Positions 9,030-20,100 of a stretch of DNA of 64,000 nt are shown piece by piece; within the stretch, counting starts at the first letter, position 1, and every line of letters begins with the position of its first letter. The stretch is from contig CAYJPA010000010.1 in assembly GCA_964371945.1 (NCBI GenBank), forward strand, positions 22,291 through 86,290, given 5' to 3'. This DNA comes from CAYJPA01 sp964371945 (GTDB taxonomy: Bacteria > Chloroflexota > Chloroflexia > Thermomicrobiales > UBA6265). Below the pieces are notes generated by a model, which did no database searches, was not told the DNA's origin, and saw only the letters and a list, made by a program, of their open reading frames with translations. Made by a program: the position numbers and the translations under genes.

Positions 9030-10475
9030 TCAAACCTCGCCGCGGCTAACCATTTCCCGTGCGATCGCTTCGGCCGCGCCTTGCTCGCCCGGGGCGAGCT
9101 CACCCTCGATCACCAGTTCGCGAAGATGCTCCTTGATCGCGGCGATCCACCTCCCCGGCGGACGGTCGAACATCGCCATCAACCGTTCGCCATCGAGCGG
9201 ACTCTTCAACTCGGCCAGCGCGTGCTCTGCTTCGAGTCTTGCAATGCGCGACCGCAGCTCTGTAATCCGGACGGCGGCGGCGCGCTGCTTTTCCTCCCGC
9301 GCCGACGTTACATCTGACGCCGCCAGATCGAGCAGATCCTCGAGCACCCCGTCCGCTTCGATCGTGAGCCGTCGCACCGCGCTGTCTGACCAGCCGGGTT
9401 CGTAGCTCGCCGGTCTGAGGTGCATTTCGACCAGCCGGGCAACGTTTGCATGCGTCGCCTTGTCCGCCTTCAACCGGGAAAGGATGCGACGGGCCAGATC
9501 GGCGCCCTCGCGCTCGTGACCGTAAAAGTGTGTATCGCCATGGACGTCGACTGATCGGGTCCGCGGTTTGGCGGCATCATGCAGGAGCGCGGCCCACCGA
9601 ACAGCCGCTCTCGGCGGCGTTCGGTCGACAACTCGCAACGTGTGCTCCCAGAGATCTTTTTCCCGGTGCAACATCGGCGGCCTGCCGAGCGCCTCGCTCG
9701 CCAGCGGATCGAGCTCAGGCATTGACACGACTAGAAGCCCCGTATCGAGCAGCACTTCGAGTCCATGCGACGCGTACTCGCCACAGAGCAATTTTGTCAG
9801 CTCGGCAAAGACCCGCTCTTGACTGATCCGCGCAAGCGTCGGCGCCTGCCTCGTCATCGCGGCCTTGGTTTCGGGTTCGACGAAGAACCCAAGCTGCGCT
9901 ACGAACCGGGCCGCGCGCAGCAATCGAAGCGGATCCTCTTGGAAGCGGAGATCAGGTTCGCCAACCGCGCGCACGATCCCGCGCGCAAGATCCGCTTGAC
10001 CATCGAAGGGATCGATCACTTCTCCGGAAATCGCGTCCGCGGCGATTGCGTTGACCGTGAAATCGCGTCTTGAGAGGTCGTCGAGGAGATTGACCCCATG
10101 CTGGACGACTGGATGACGCGACTCGTCTGGATAGTGCTCGCTCCGGTAGGTCGTGACCTCCACGATCACCGGCTCGCTGTCGAGATCGGAGCGAAAAGCA
10201 AAACCAATGGTGCCGAACCGCTCGCCGATGCCATACGACGATTCCGCGCCGGCAGCTATGCCGATCCCGCGTGTCACGTCTGGGGGAACGCTCGTGGCGA
10301 AATCGAGGTCGTTGGGTATCGGCCGTCCGAGGAGAACATCACGCACGATCCCGCCTACCAGCACGAGCTCTGATCCGGCATCCGCGAAGGCCAGCCCCAT
10401 GCGCTCCACGACCCAGGCCTGCGCGGGCGCAAGAGCTTCAGTGATCGATGTTCGATTGGGCGCCGGCGGAATCAT
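9030..10475 (-). CDS. cca: CCA tRNA nucleotidyltransferase / poly(A) polymerase family, with HD domain
   Basis: The protein has 481 residues from the ATG at 10475. The reading frame stays open upstream to 11084, but that part lies opposite the DoxX-like remnant and has no family similarity, so it is excluded. The class II nucleotidyltransferase head shows LVGGIVRDVLLGRPIPNDLD with the metal-binding DxD, then RRDFTVNAIA and the DPFDGQADL...RFQEDPLRLLRAARF block of CCA-adding enzymes. An HD-type domain follows (LLHDAAKPRTR), as in many bacterial versions of this length. It adds or repairs the 3' CCA of tRNAs in the cytoplasm using CTP and ATP. The start has only a weak ribosome site. Confidence 0.9.
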   Translation of the reverse strand: MIPPAPNRTSITEALAPAQAWVVERMGLAFADAGSELVLVGGIVRDVLLGRPIPNDLDFATSVPPDVTRGIGIAAGAESSYGIGERFGTIGFAFRSDLDSEPVIVEVTTYRSEHYPDESRHPVVQHGVNLLDDLSRRDFTVNAIAADAISGEVIDPFDGQADLARGIVRAVGEPDLRFQEDPLRLLRAARFVAQLGFFVEPETKAAMTRQAPTLARISQERVFAELTKLLCGEYASHGLEVLLDTGLLVVSMPELDPLASEALGRPPMLHREKDLWEHTLRVVDRTPPRAAVRWAALLHDAAKPRTRSVDVHGDTHFYGHEREGADLARRILSRLKADKATHANVARLVEMHLRPASYEPGWSDSAVRRLTIEADGVLEDLLDLAASDVTSAREEKQRAAAVRITELRSRIARLEAEHALAELKSPLDGERLMAMFDRPPGRWIAAIKEHLRELVIEGELAPGEQGAAEAIAREMVSRGEV

Positions 10476-10736
10476 CTTCGTCCGATAAGGAATTGTGTCG
10501 GCGATAGCCGTGGATATTCGCCCGAATTCGAGCGGCCAGCGACACCAATGTGTGCCGCAACGCCAGTGTAGACGACCGCATCCATCGTCTGCAGTCGGTT
10601 CGCGCCCGCGGCGGGAGATGTGCACGACAGCCGGAGGAACCGAGTCGCATGCGGCGACCAAGAGCACAATGCCCACAACAGATCGCGCTCGCCCTGTTGT
10701 TCGTCTGAACGCATCTGGCTGAAAGGCAGTCGCTCG

Positions 10737-11776
10737 ATGCATTCTTGCCGGCTCTCTGTCGCGATCGTTACGCTCGTCGCCTTGTCTTGTCCCACGCTCG
10801 TTCTTGCGCACGAGCGCTGGTTTGCCGCGGGGCCATATCCGACCACGGATTGGCCCGCGCTTGTTTCCCTGCCCGTTATGCCGGCGCTGATCTCCTCGCT
10901 CGCGATCGTCGGCGCGCTTGGGCTTGCGCGGCGCTGGATCGATGACCCGCTTTGGCCACGGCCGAAAGCACTGCAACGCCCGGAAATCGCCGCGCCGGCG
11001 ATTCCCGGCGTGCAAAGTGCGATCACCTTGATTTACGAAGCGACCCATATGCATCTCTTCGCCCCGAATATCGATCTCGAGCACAACGCGATCGGATACT
11101 GCATCGCCGGATTAGCGATTGTGGCCGGCTTCACCTTCATTACCGGCGTAGTGACGCGGATCGGCGCTCTGGTGATCATCGCCCGCTTGATGCTCGGGTT
11201 TGCCTAAGCCCCGCCCGAGCAGGTCTTCGAACTGGCGCTCTTTGCTGGAATCGCCCTCTATCTCGTCGCTGCCGGCCGCGGAGTTCTTCCATATAAATGA
11301 CGGAGAAGAAGAGAATTGCTCCCCGCTGACCGATCGCCCGCTGCCGCATGCGCCAGCGATGCCGCGAGTCTCGGCCGGTCTCTCGATTCTGGTCCTCGCA
11401 TTCACCGTAAAACCGCTGAACGTCGATCTTGGAGTGGCGTTTCTTGAGGTGTATCCCGAAGTTCAGTCTCGCCCGCGAGCTCGGTATCGACTGGTTTACG
11501 GACGCGCGCGTTGTCTATCCAGCCGGGATTGTCGAGGCCAGGGCCGGAGCGGCCCTCCTTGCCGGGCTCCTGCCGGGGATCATGATTCTCGCCTTGCGGA
11601 TTTCCTTCAATCTAGGCATCGCGTTTTTGCCGCCGCGGGACCTCAGCGGGCATCTGCTGATCCTTTCGACGATGTATGTCTTGCTCGTTCGAGGAACCGA
11701 GGGCATTCCTCCGCGGCCCGCCGCCGATCGTCGCTTTCTAGCGCAACGACCGGCCGTTGAAGCCGGACGGGCTTGA
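10737..11776 (+). pseudogene. decayed DoxX-like membrane protein
   Basis: A signal/membrane N-terminus (VAIVTLVALSCPTLVLA) begins at ATG 10737 and the frame runs through two hydrophobic segments to an in-frame TAA at 11205-11207. The same frame continues with PEQVFELALFAGIALYLVAA to TGA 11298-11300. The next stretch, in another frame, reads VSAGLSILVLAFTVKPLNV, and a further shift near 11445 gives ARELGIDWFTDARVVYPAG and more hydrophobic segments to 11776. Put together this is a polytopic protein of about 340 residues resembling DoxX/quinol oxidase subunit-like membrane proteins. Two stops and two shifts point to true decay. It diverges from cca and lies upstream of the ABC importer. Confidence 0.7.
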
Positions 11777-11864
11777 TCCCAAATCGCCGCGTACAATCAC
11801 CGTTTGCAGTTCGCGAACATCTGCCCGATCCCCGAATCGCGCGCGATGGGACGAGTCCACCCAT

Positions 11865-12686
11865 ATGACCGAAACCGCTTCCGCCCCAGATCAGCGGCCT
11901 CGAGGAGTGCCGGCGATCGGCGTCCATTCAATCGAGGCAACCTATGTTGATGGCCGCGCTCGATTGCCGGTGCTGGCGGGTGTGTCGTTCTCGGTCGCGG
12001 ACGGAGAGTTCGTCGCCGTGATTGGACCCTCCGGCTCCGGCAAGAGCACGCTGCTCGACGCAATTGCAGGGTTGATGGAGCCGGATCGAGGCGAGATCAT
12101 GTTGAACGGAACTTCAGGACCCGCCCGATCCCGGCTCGGGCGCTCCTCCTACATGAGGCAACGCGATCTGCTCCTGCCGTGGCGCAACGTGGTCGACAAT
12201 GCGGCGCTCGCGCTCGAAATCTCAGGTGTCTCTAAAACCAGGGCACGGGCGCTCGTTCGCGCACGACTCAATGAGTTCGGTCTCGATGGCTTCGAGCTGT
12301 CGTACCCTGCTCAGCTTTCGGGTGGAATGAGGCAGCGCGTTGCATTCTTGCGCACCATCTTAGCCGGGCAACCGTTAGTGCTGTTGGACGAGCCGTTTGG
12401 CGGCCTTGATGCGCTGACCCGCGCTGCGATGCAGGATTGGTCGCTGACCCGTTTTGCCGTCGATCAGCGCACTGTCCTTCTGGTCACCCACGACATCGAA
12501 GAAGCGGTCTATCTTGCCGACCGGGTGGTCGTGCTCAGCGGGCGACCCGCAAAGGTCGTCCACATCGAGTCGATCGAGCTCCCGCGGCCCCGCTACCGTG
12601 GGCTGGTCGCCACCTCGGCCTTCGTGGGTCACAAAGCTACAATTCTGCGAGAGCTTGGATTGCTTCTGGAGCGTGCAACGGCATGA
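11865..12686 (+). CDS. ABC transporter ATP-binding protein, nitrate/sulfonate/taurine (SsuB/TauB) type
   Basis: The protein has 273 residues. It has Walker A GPSGSGKST, the Q-loop region (YMRQRDLLLPWRNVVDN, close to the family's LLPW pattern), signature LSGGMRQRVAFLRT, Walker B LVLLDEPFGGLDALTR and the H-loop THDIEEAVYLADR. The ATG at 11865 was chosen because domain homology begins soon after it; the frame is open further upstream but that part looks non-coding. The stop overlaps the permease start (ATGA), so the two are translationally coupled. It energises import of a small anionic or heterocyclic compound. No substrate-binding protein gene is adjacent, so the substrate cannot be named. Confidence 0.9.
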   Translation: MTETASAPDQRPRGVPAIGVHSIEATYVDGRARLPVLAGVSFSVADGEFVAVIGPSGSGKSTLLDAIAGLMEPDRGEIMLNGTSGPARSRLGRSSYMRQRDLLLPWRNVVDNAALALEISGVSKTRARALVRARLNEFGLDGFELSYPAQLSGGMRQRVAFLRTILAGQPLVLLDEPFGGLDALTRAAMQDWSLTRFAVDQRTVLLVTHDIEEAVYLADRVVVLSGRPAKVVHIESIELPRPRYRGLVATSAFVGHKATILRELGLLLERATA

Positions 12687-13498
12687 CCGCGGAGAATTCC
12701 GAGTCTCGATCCCGCGTCGTAGCTCATTCTGTCGCTCGGTGGGTTCCACCGATTCTTGTGATCTTTCTGGGATTGTCGATTTGGGAGCTCTGGGTTCGAT
12801 TCGACAACACTCCCGCCTGGTTTTTGCCCCGACCGACCCGCGTGCTTCGTGCGCTGGTTGACGATCGATCGTTGCTTGTGCGTCACGCCTGGATAACGCT
12901 GCAGGAGGTGTTCGTTGGCTTCGCGGTCGCGTTGCTTGCAGGAATCACGCTGGCGATCCTGATCGATGCGTCCCGTTTGATGGAGCGCGCTGTCTACCCG
13001 CTGATCGTGGCGAGCCAGGCAATTCCAATCGTTGCTCTGGCTCCCCTGCTCTTGGTCTGGTTTGGGTATGGACTGTTACCCAAAGTCATCGTGACCGCAT
13101 TGGTCGCCTTCTTCCCAATCGTCGTGACCACGGTCGACGGACTCCGCTCAACCGATCTCGAAACGCTGGAGTTGCTGAAAACGATGGGAGCGGACAGGGC
13201 CGCTCGATTCCGGCTCGTGAAAGCGCCTTCCGCGTTGCCGTCGCTCTTTTCTGGAGCTCGCATAGGGGTTGCCGTGGCCGTCATCGGCGCCGTCTTCGGC
13301 GAGTATGTCGGGGCCAAAGCCGGGCTCGGATACCTGATGAATATCTCGAGTGGACAACTGCTCACTGCTCGCGTGTTTGCGTGTATCGTCGTCCTCGCCT
13401 GCATGGCCGTTTCTCTCTTTGCGATGGTGATCGCGCTGGAGCGCTTGCTCCTGCCATGGCGTAGGCACCTGGTAGGGGGACATTCGGGCTCCGAGTAG
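12683..13498 (+). CDS. ABC transporter permease, SsuC/TauC type
   Basis: The protein has 271 residues with about six membrane segments. It begins with ATG at 12683, overlapping the ATPase stop by four bases. The N-terminal segment (WVPPILVIFLGLSIWELWV) is followed by the FLPRPTRVLRAL motif typical of the SsuC/ThiX/TauC subgroup. The cytoplasmic coupling loop reads ELLKTMGADRAARFRLVKAP, the EAA-like motif that contacts the ATPase. It forms the membrane channel of the importer with the preceding protein. The periplasmic-type binding protein that should complete the system is not found downstream; the next gene encodes the unrelated Gly-rich surface protein. Confidence 0.9.
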   Translation: MTAENSESRSRVVAHSVARWVPPILVIFLGLSIWELWVRFDNTPAWFLPRPTRVLRALVDDRSLLVRHAWITLQEVFVGFAVALLAGITLAILIDASRLMERAVYPLIVASQAIPIVALAPLLLVWFGYGLLPKVIVTALVAFFPIVVTTVDGLRSTDLETLELLKTMGADRAARFRLVKAPSALPSLFSGARIGVAVAVIGAVFGEYVGAKAGLGYLMNISSGQLLTARVFACIVVLACMAVSLFAMVIALERLLLPWRRHLVGGHSGSE

Positions 13499-13545
13499 CC
13501 ATTTCAGTGACCGAACGTTCGCACTAAAGTCGACGCAAAAACGTA

Positions 13546-13574
13546 TTGCATGCCCTGTTCATTGCTGCTAGGAT
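13546..13574 (+). promoter_or_regulatory. sigma70-like promoter for the giant Gly-rich protein gene
   Basis: TTGCAT (13546-13551) and TAGGAT (13569-13574) are separated by 17 bases, a good match to vegetative -35/-10 boxes. Transcription would start near 13581, giving a leader of about 580 nt before the preferred start codon at 14163. Confidence 0.55.
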
Positions 13575-13579
13575 GCTCG

Positions 13580-14162
13580 ACAGGGTCTCAAAGTCTCAGT
13601 GCAAATGGTCGGAATCTTTGGTTTCGCTGGAATTAGCCGACGGGCTAGGGAAGTTCCAGCGTCCCCGGCTCAAGGTCCGAACAGATGCGGCAGATACCGG
13701 CTGCACGGTCCGGAACCGTGCGGAATCGGAAGCAGCTGAGAGCGACGTCACCGGGATCGGCCGGAACGTCATCACCCAATCCCGGCCGTGTGGGGACGGT
13801 GGGGGAGGTACGGTGACACAAGAATTGGTCCGTTGCGGTCAAAGCTCCGCGGGTCGGCTCCACTCTCGATTAGAGAGTCGGGGCTTTCATGTTTCCTGCG
13901 CGGCTCTGAAGCTGAGACAGCTAGACGCAACGCGCCAATCACTCCTGGCTCGATCCCCTGACCCTCGCGGCCCTTCGGCGGCACTTCCCCGGGCGCGAGA
14001 TGGGTCGTGGCCATTGGGGCAAGCGGGACCCTCTCCACACAAGCGATTGAGGTGGAGCGGATGACTATGAACCGGCGGAGCGATCCGCGGCAGACCAGAC
14101 ACAAAAGCCGCGATGCGCGCGCGGCCTCCCGAAAAACGGGACGCAGGGAATCGGAGGGGATC
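13580..14162 (+). promoter_or_regulatory. long 5' leader with stable stem-loops, unidentified structured RNA
   Basis: No convincing gene is seen in this stretch. At 13625-13661 an 8-bp stem (CGCTGGAA pairing with TTCCAGCG) encloses a 5-bp stem with a GACG tetraloop. A hairpin GCACGG/CCGTGC follows near 13713-13731. A seven-base pair GTCACCG/CGGTGAC (about 13748-13816) encloses further GGGAT/ATCCC pairing. The arrangement suggests a multi-domain leader RNA. It does not match the conserved cores I know for TPP, cobalamin, c-di-GMP-I, c-di-AMP (ydaO), glycine or SAM riboswitches. Function unknown. Confidence 0.4.
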
Positions 14163-17100
14163 ATGAGTCGGAACAAATTCTTCACGGTCATGAGAATCGT
14201 CGGTGTGTTGGCGATGATCGCCAGTTGGCCGGCGTTCTCGACCGCGACCTGGGCCGCGCCGTCCGGCAAGACCACGGTGACGAGCTCCCTGCATCAGGAT
14301 GCTGACAGCGACGCCACCGGCGGCGACGGTGCCTCAGGTAATACCGGCGGCGCGACCGGTGGCACCGGCGGCGCTGGTGGTACGGGAGCCACCGGCGGCG
14401 ACGGCAGTGCCGGAGACGGGAGTGCCACGGGCGGGGACGCGTCCGGCGGCAGCGGCGCCGGCGGGGATTCGACCAGCGGAAACGGCGGGAACGCGGGCGG
14501 CGATACGACCGGTGGCGCGACCACCGGCGGTAACGCGTCCGGCGGGTCTGGCACCGGTGGTGGCGCGATCGGCGGCGATTCAGGTGCCGGCGGCATTGGC
14601 ACCGGCGGCGCCGGCACGGGTGGCGCGGCCAGTGGCAACACCACCGGCGGCTCCACCTCGGGCGGCAACGCGACCGGCGGCACGACCATCGGCGGCAGCG
14701 CCGGCTCGGTGACGAACATCATTCCAAATCCGCCGGTTGGGCCGATTGGTCCTAGCCAGGCGGTCGGCGGGAACGGCGGCGCGGGAAACATTGGCTCTGG
14801 CGGGGCGGGCGGCAATGCGTCGGCAGGTGGCACGAGTGGCGGCGGCAACGCGGGCGGCGACGCGGCCTCAGGCAATGTCATTGGCGGCGGAGCGTTCACC
14901 ATCACCGCGGGTGGCGGCAACCAGGGCGGCGAGGGCCTGGGTGGCGTTGCATTTGGCGGTGACAGCAGCGGCGGAGACGCGACCGGCGGTACTGCAGCCG
15001 GCGGGAACGCGCTTGGCGGCAGCGCAACTGGAAATGAAACGATCGGCGGAACAAACACCGGCGGCGAAGGCGGGCTCGCTGATGCGTCCGATGCAACCGG
15101 CGGAGACGGCACCGGTGGTACAGGCGGTACCGGTACCGGAGGCAACGCATCCGGTGGCGCCGGCGGAGTCGGCGGCGACGGTGGCACGGGCGGATCGGCC
15201 TACACCGGCAACGCGGACGGCGGCGACGGCGGCAATGCCAGCGCGGACGCGGTCAACGTGGATAGCGATACAACGATCGTCACCAGCCTGAGTGACGGCG
15301 GCGACGGCGGCGAAGCCAACTCCGGCGAAGCGCTGGCGGGCTCTGGCGGAAACGGCGGCGATGCCGGTGAGACCGGAGACGGATTCGGCGGCGACGGATC
15401 TGCCGACGGCGGCGATGGAAGCGGCGGCGATGCCAATGCCAGTGGCGACGGCGATGCGACCGGCGGCAACGGCGGCAACGCGGATGGCGCAACCACCGGC
15501 GGCAACACAACAAGCGGCAATTCAACGGCAGGCGACGCCGGCGGCGGAACGGCCGAAGGCGGCGACGGTGACCTCGGCGGCAATGCGACCGGTGGCGCCG
15601 GCACGGGTGGAGCCGCAAGCGGTGAAACCGAAGGCGCGGTCACGAACGGCGGCGCGGCGACTGGTGGCGACACTGACGGCGGCGACGTGCTGACCTTCAC
15701 CAACGGCTGCTTCGCGTTCGCCGGCGACGGCGGCGCCGCCACCTTGGTTGCAATTGGCGGCGCCGGCGGCGCTGCCGAGTGCGGCAATGATGGTTCTGGT
15801 CAGATCGTGACAACCGGTGGCGGAAACCTTGGCGGCAACGCGACAGCCGGAGATGTGACCGGCGGCGGAGCGGCGGCACTCGTTATCGGCGGCGATAACT
15901 CCGGCGGTAACACCAAGGCGGGCTCTGCTGACGGCGGCGACAGCAACGGTGGAAACTCGACCGGCGGCAAGGCCACCGGCGGCGCATCTGAATCGGGTGC
16001 CGCAAGTGGATCGTCTGCCAGTGGCGGTGGCAACACCGGCGGCGACGGCGGCGCGGCAACTGCCGGCGATGCGGACGGCGGCAGTGGGACCGGCGGCAAC
16101 GGCGGCACAGCGGCAGGCGGCGCGGGTACGGGCGGAGCGAGCGGCGACGGCGGCAACGGTGGAGCGGCTGGAGAAGCCGGCACCGGCGGCGCAAGCGGCG
16201 GCCATGGCGGAAACGCCAATGCTGAATCGGTTGGCGAGGACTGCGGATGCACGACGGTTGCGTCCGAATCCCTGGGTGGAGATGCCGGGTTTGGCGCCAG
16301 CGGCGACGCGTTCTCGAGTGATGGTGGACTCGGCGGCAACGGTGGAGTCGGTGGCGAAGGCCAGGGTGGATCCGCGTTCGCTGACGGCGGAGATGGAACC
16401 TCCGGTGCGGCTGACAGCGGCAATGCGAACGCCGGCGACGGCGGAAACGCGACCGGCGCGACGACCGCGGGCTCGACCACGAGCGCGGAAGCCACAGCGG
16501 CGAACGGCACGGGTGGCAACGGCCTCGGCGGAGACGGGGGCCCAGGCGGCGAAGGCAGGGGCGGTAACGCCACGGGCGGCGCGGCTTCGGGCGACACCGG
16601 CAGCGAAGATATCTCCGGAGGTACCGCGATTGGCGGCAGCTTCGAAGGTGGCGACGTTTACAACGACTTCTTCCAGACCGGCGACACCGGCACGACAACG
16701 GTCGGGTGCCTCGCGGAGGCCAGCGACGGCGGAGCAAGCGGTGCGGTTGGTGTCGGCGGAACAGGTGGAAACGCGGAATGCGACCGCACGAGCGGCGGCG
16801 GCAACACCGGCGGCGACGTCGGCGGCACGGCTGACGTAACCGGCGGCAATGCGGTTGGCTCTGTCGAAGGCGGATTGAGCTCCGGCGGCGACGCCGGCGG
16901 CGCGTCCGGCAACGGTGGCGACAGCTCCGGTGGTGAAGGAGCCGGCGGCAGCGCGGTTGGCGGCGGCACCGGCGGCAATGGCACCGGTGGAAACTCGACC
17001 GGCGGCGGTGACGGCATCGGTGGTGCCGCGAGCGCCGGAAATGCGTCCGGCGATACCGTTGGCGGCGCGGTTGAAGGCGGCGACGCCTCCGGCCTGAACG

Positions 17101-20100
17101 CCGAGGGCGGCGATCACACCTCAGACACGGTCGGATGCACCGCGGTAGCAGGAGCGGCCGGAGACGGTGGGCTCGTTGCGAATGGCGGTGCTGGCGGCGA
17201 CGCCTCCTGCGACGACACGGCTGGCGGTCTCAACAACGGCGGCGACGTCGTCGTTGGCAACGTGACCGGCGGTGATGCAGGATCGATTCCTGACTCCATC
17301 TCGACTGAGGGTGGCGAGAACGTTGGCGGCAGCGCCGGCAGTGGAAGCGGCACCGGAGGTGAGAGTGAAGGTGGCGACGGAACCGGCGGCAACGCGGGCG
17401 TCGGCAACAAGGGCTTCGTCGAAACCGGCGCGGTAAGCAATGGTGCGGTTGACGGCGGCGGCAGCACCGGCGGCAATGGCGGCAACGCTGACGCGACTTT
17501 GAGCGACACCGGCGATGCGACTGGCGGCAATGGCGGCGCCGGGACAGAAGGCGGCGCCGGGACCGGCGGAATTGGCGGCAACGGCGGCGGCGGCGGAACG
17601 GGCGGCAGCGGCTACTCGGGTTATGCCGAAGGCGGCCACGGTGGCAACGCGAATGCCGGCGCGCTCGGTGACAACTGCGATTGTGTAGTCGGAGCAATTT
17701 CCTCTGGGGGCGCCGGCGGCGCCGCCAACACTGGGACTGGCGCGGGCGGCGCCGCCGGAGTTGGTGGCACAGGCGGCGATGCCGGGAATGGCGCAGGCGG
17801 CACTGGGTCCGGCGACGGCGGAGACGCAACCTCGGGCTCGGGGGCCAGCGGTGATGCTAATGGCGGCAACGGCGGTGCGGCGGATGGTGCCACCACGGGT
17901 GGAAACGCCGCCGGCGGCACGGTCACGGTCGGAACAGCCACCGCGGGCAATGGCGTCGGCGGAGAGGCCGGCGAGGGCAGCACGGGCACAGGCGGCAATG
18001 CCGCGGCCGGCAATGCGTCCGGCAGCACGACAGGCGGCGCGGCGATTGCGGGTGACGCCGGTCCTGGACGGTCGGTGATCACGGGTGGCGACACCACGGT
18101 GACGACAGATGGCTGCAACGCCATCGGCGGCCCGGCTGGTGCTGGGGACGCGTTCGGGATCGGTGGCGGAGGCGCGGGCGGCAACGCCACCTGCGGCACG
18201 GACGCGGGCGACAACGACACGACAAATACAGCAAACAACGGTGGAAACGTCACGGTCGGCAACATCACTGGCGGCTCGATCGGCGGATCTGGAATCTTCG
18301 ATGAGACGACAACTGGCGGCGACAACATCGGTGGCTCGGCGCAGGGCGGCGATGCCAACCCGAACGGCGGCGACGGCGAAAGCCAGGCCGGTGACGCGAC
18401 GGGCGGCGACGCGATCGCGGGCGCGGTTTCCGTTGGCGCAACAATCGGCGGGAATACGACCGGTGGCGAGAACGAGGGCGGCACCGGCGGTTCCGCGACG
18501 TCAGGCTCGGGATCCAGCGGTAGCTCGACCGGTGGAAACGGCGGCGCGGGTGTTGGTGGTGACGGCGACGGTGGCGATGGCGGAGCGGCCGGCAACGGCG
18601 GCTCGGCAGGCATTGGTGAGTCTGGCGATGCGGCCGGCGGCCACGGCGGCAACGCGAACGCTGAAGCAGTCGGACTTGGACCAGTCTTTGTCGATCCGCT
18701 GAGCAGTTCGACCGGCGGTGACGCTGGTACGGCATGGACGGGTGACGGTGTCTCCGGCTCTGCCGGTTCTGGCGGCAACGGCGGCCAGGGCGGCGAGGGT
18801 CTCGGCGCGGACGGAACCGCGGACGGCGGGACCTCGGCGAGTGGCAATGGCACCGGCGGCGACGCAACCGGCGGTGTCGGTGGCGCGGCTCAGGGCAACA
18901 CCACCGGCGGTGAAACCACCGGATCGAATGCCGTCAGTGGCAACGCCACGGGCGGAGAAGGCGATGCCGGCGACGCTGATGATGCGGGCGCCGCAACCGG
19001 CGGCACGGCAACAGGTGGCGCGGCCAGTGGAAACACGACCGGTGGCGCGCTGAACGCCGGAGACGCGACGGCTGGTGATTACGACGGCGGAGATGTCGAC
19101 AGCCGCGTGCTCGGTTGCCTCGCGTTCGCTGGCAGCGGCGGAGACGGTGGCCTCTTGGGCGGCGGTGGCGCGGGTGGCGACGCCACGTGCACAGGTGGCA
19201 CCTCCGGCGGTGGAAACACTGGTGGCAGTGTTGGCACCGAGGACGTCACTGGCGGATCGATTGAAGCCGGCGCGTCCTCGACGCTTGGCGGAGATAACGT
19301 TGTCGGCGGCGGACGCGGACCAAGCGCGCTCGGTGGTGACGCTTCAGGTGGCGACTCCGAGGGCGGTGACGCGGACGGTGGAGACGCTTCAGGCGGAGAC
19401 GCCACGGGCGGCATCGTCTCCGGCGCGGATACGGATGGCGGTCTCAACGCGGGTGGCGATGCCGGCGATGCCTTTGGAAACAATGGCAACGGCGGCGCGG
19501 CATCCGGCGGCAACGGCGGCAATGCGACAGCCGGGGCTGGCGAAGGCGGGGACGGCGGTAGTGGCGGACTCGGAGGCGACTCTGGTAGCGGCGCAAGCGG
19601 CGATGCGGACAGCGGCCATGGCGGGAACGCAAATACCCAATCCGCAACCGACAGCTGCGGCACATGCGAAGCATCATCTGTAGCAAATGGCGGCGCGGGC
19701 GGAGATAGCACGTCCGGATACGCGGAAGGTGGCTCCGGCGGCGAAGCCGGCAGCGGCGGACTTGCCGCGGACGGCACTGGCGGCGGCGCGGATGCGACCG
19801 GCGGGAACGGCACCGGCGGCGAAGCGGACGAATCCGGTCTGGCGACCGGCGGCGACGGCGGTGCGGGCGGTGGCAACACCACTGGCGGTGCAGCGACCGG
19901 CGGCACGGCAACCGGTGGCAACGGCGATGGCGGCGATGCTCTCGGAGGCGACGGCGATCTAGGCGGGAACGCAACTGCCGGTGACGCCACGAGCGGCGAT
20001 GCATCTGGTGAAACCAACGGATCCATCGAGACGGCGGGCAATGCGACCGGCAGCGATGCCGGCGGCGGCGCTGTGGTCAGCGAGACGACCGGTTGTACCG

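Noticed and set aside
10476..11084. N-terminal extension of the CCA-adding enzyme frame to 684 residues
   Set aside because: The extra 200 residues lie opposite the DoxX-like remnant, are Arg-rich and lack family similarity. The conserved domain begins after the ATG at 10475.
13580..14162. Assignment of the leader to a known riboswitch class
   Set aside because: Short similarities to c-di-GMP-I, cobalamin and ydaO segments do not extend to their conserved cores. Left as unidentified.
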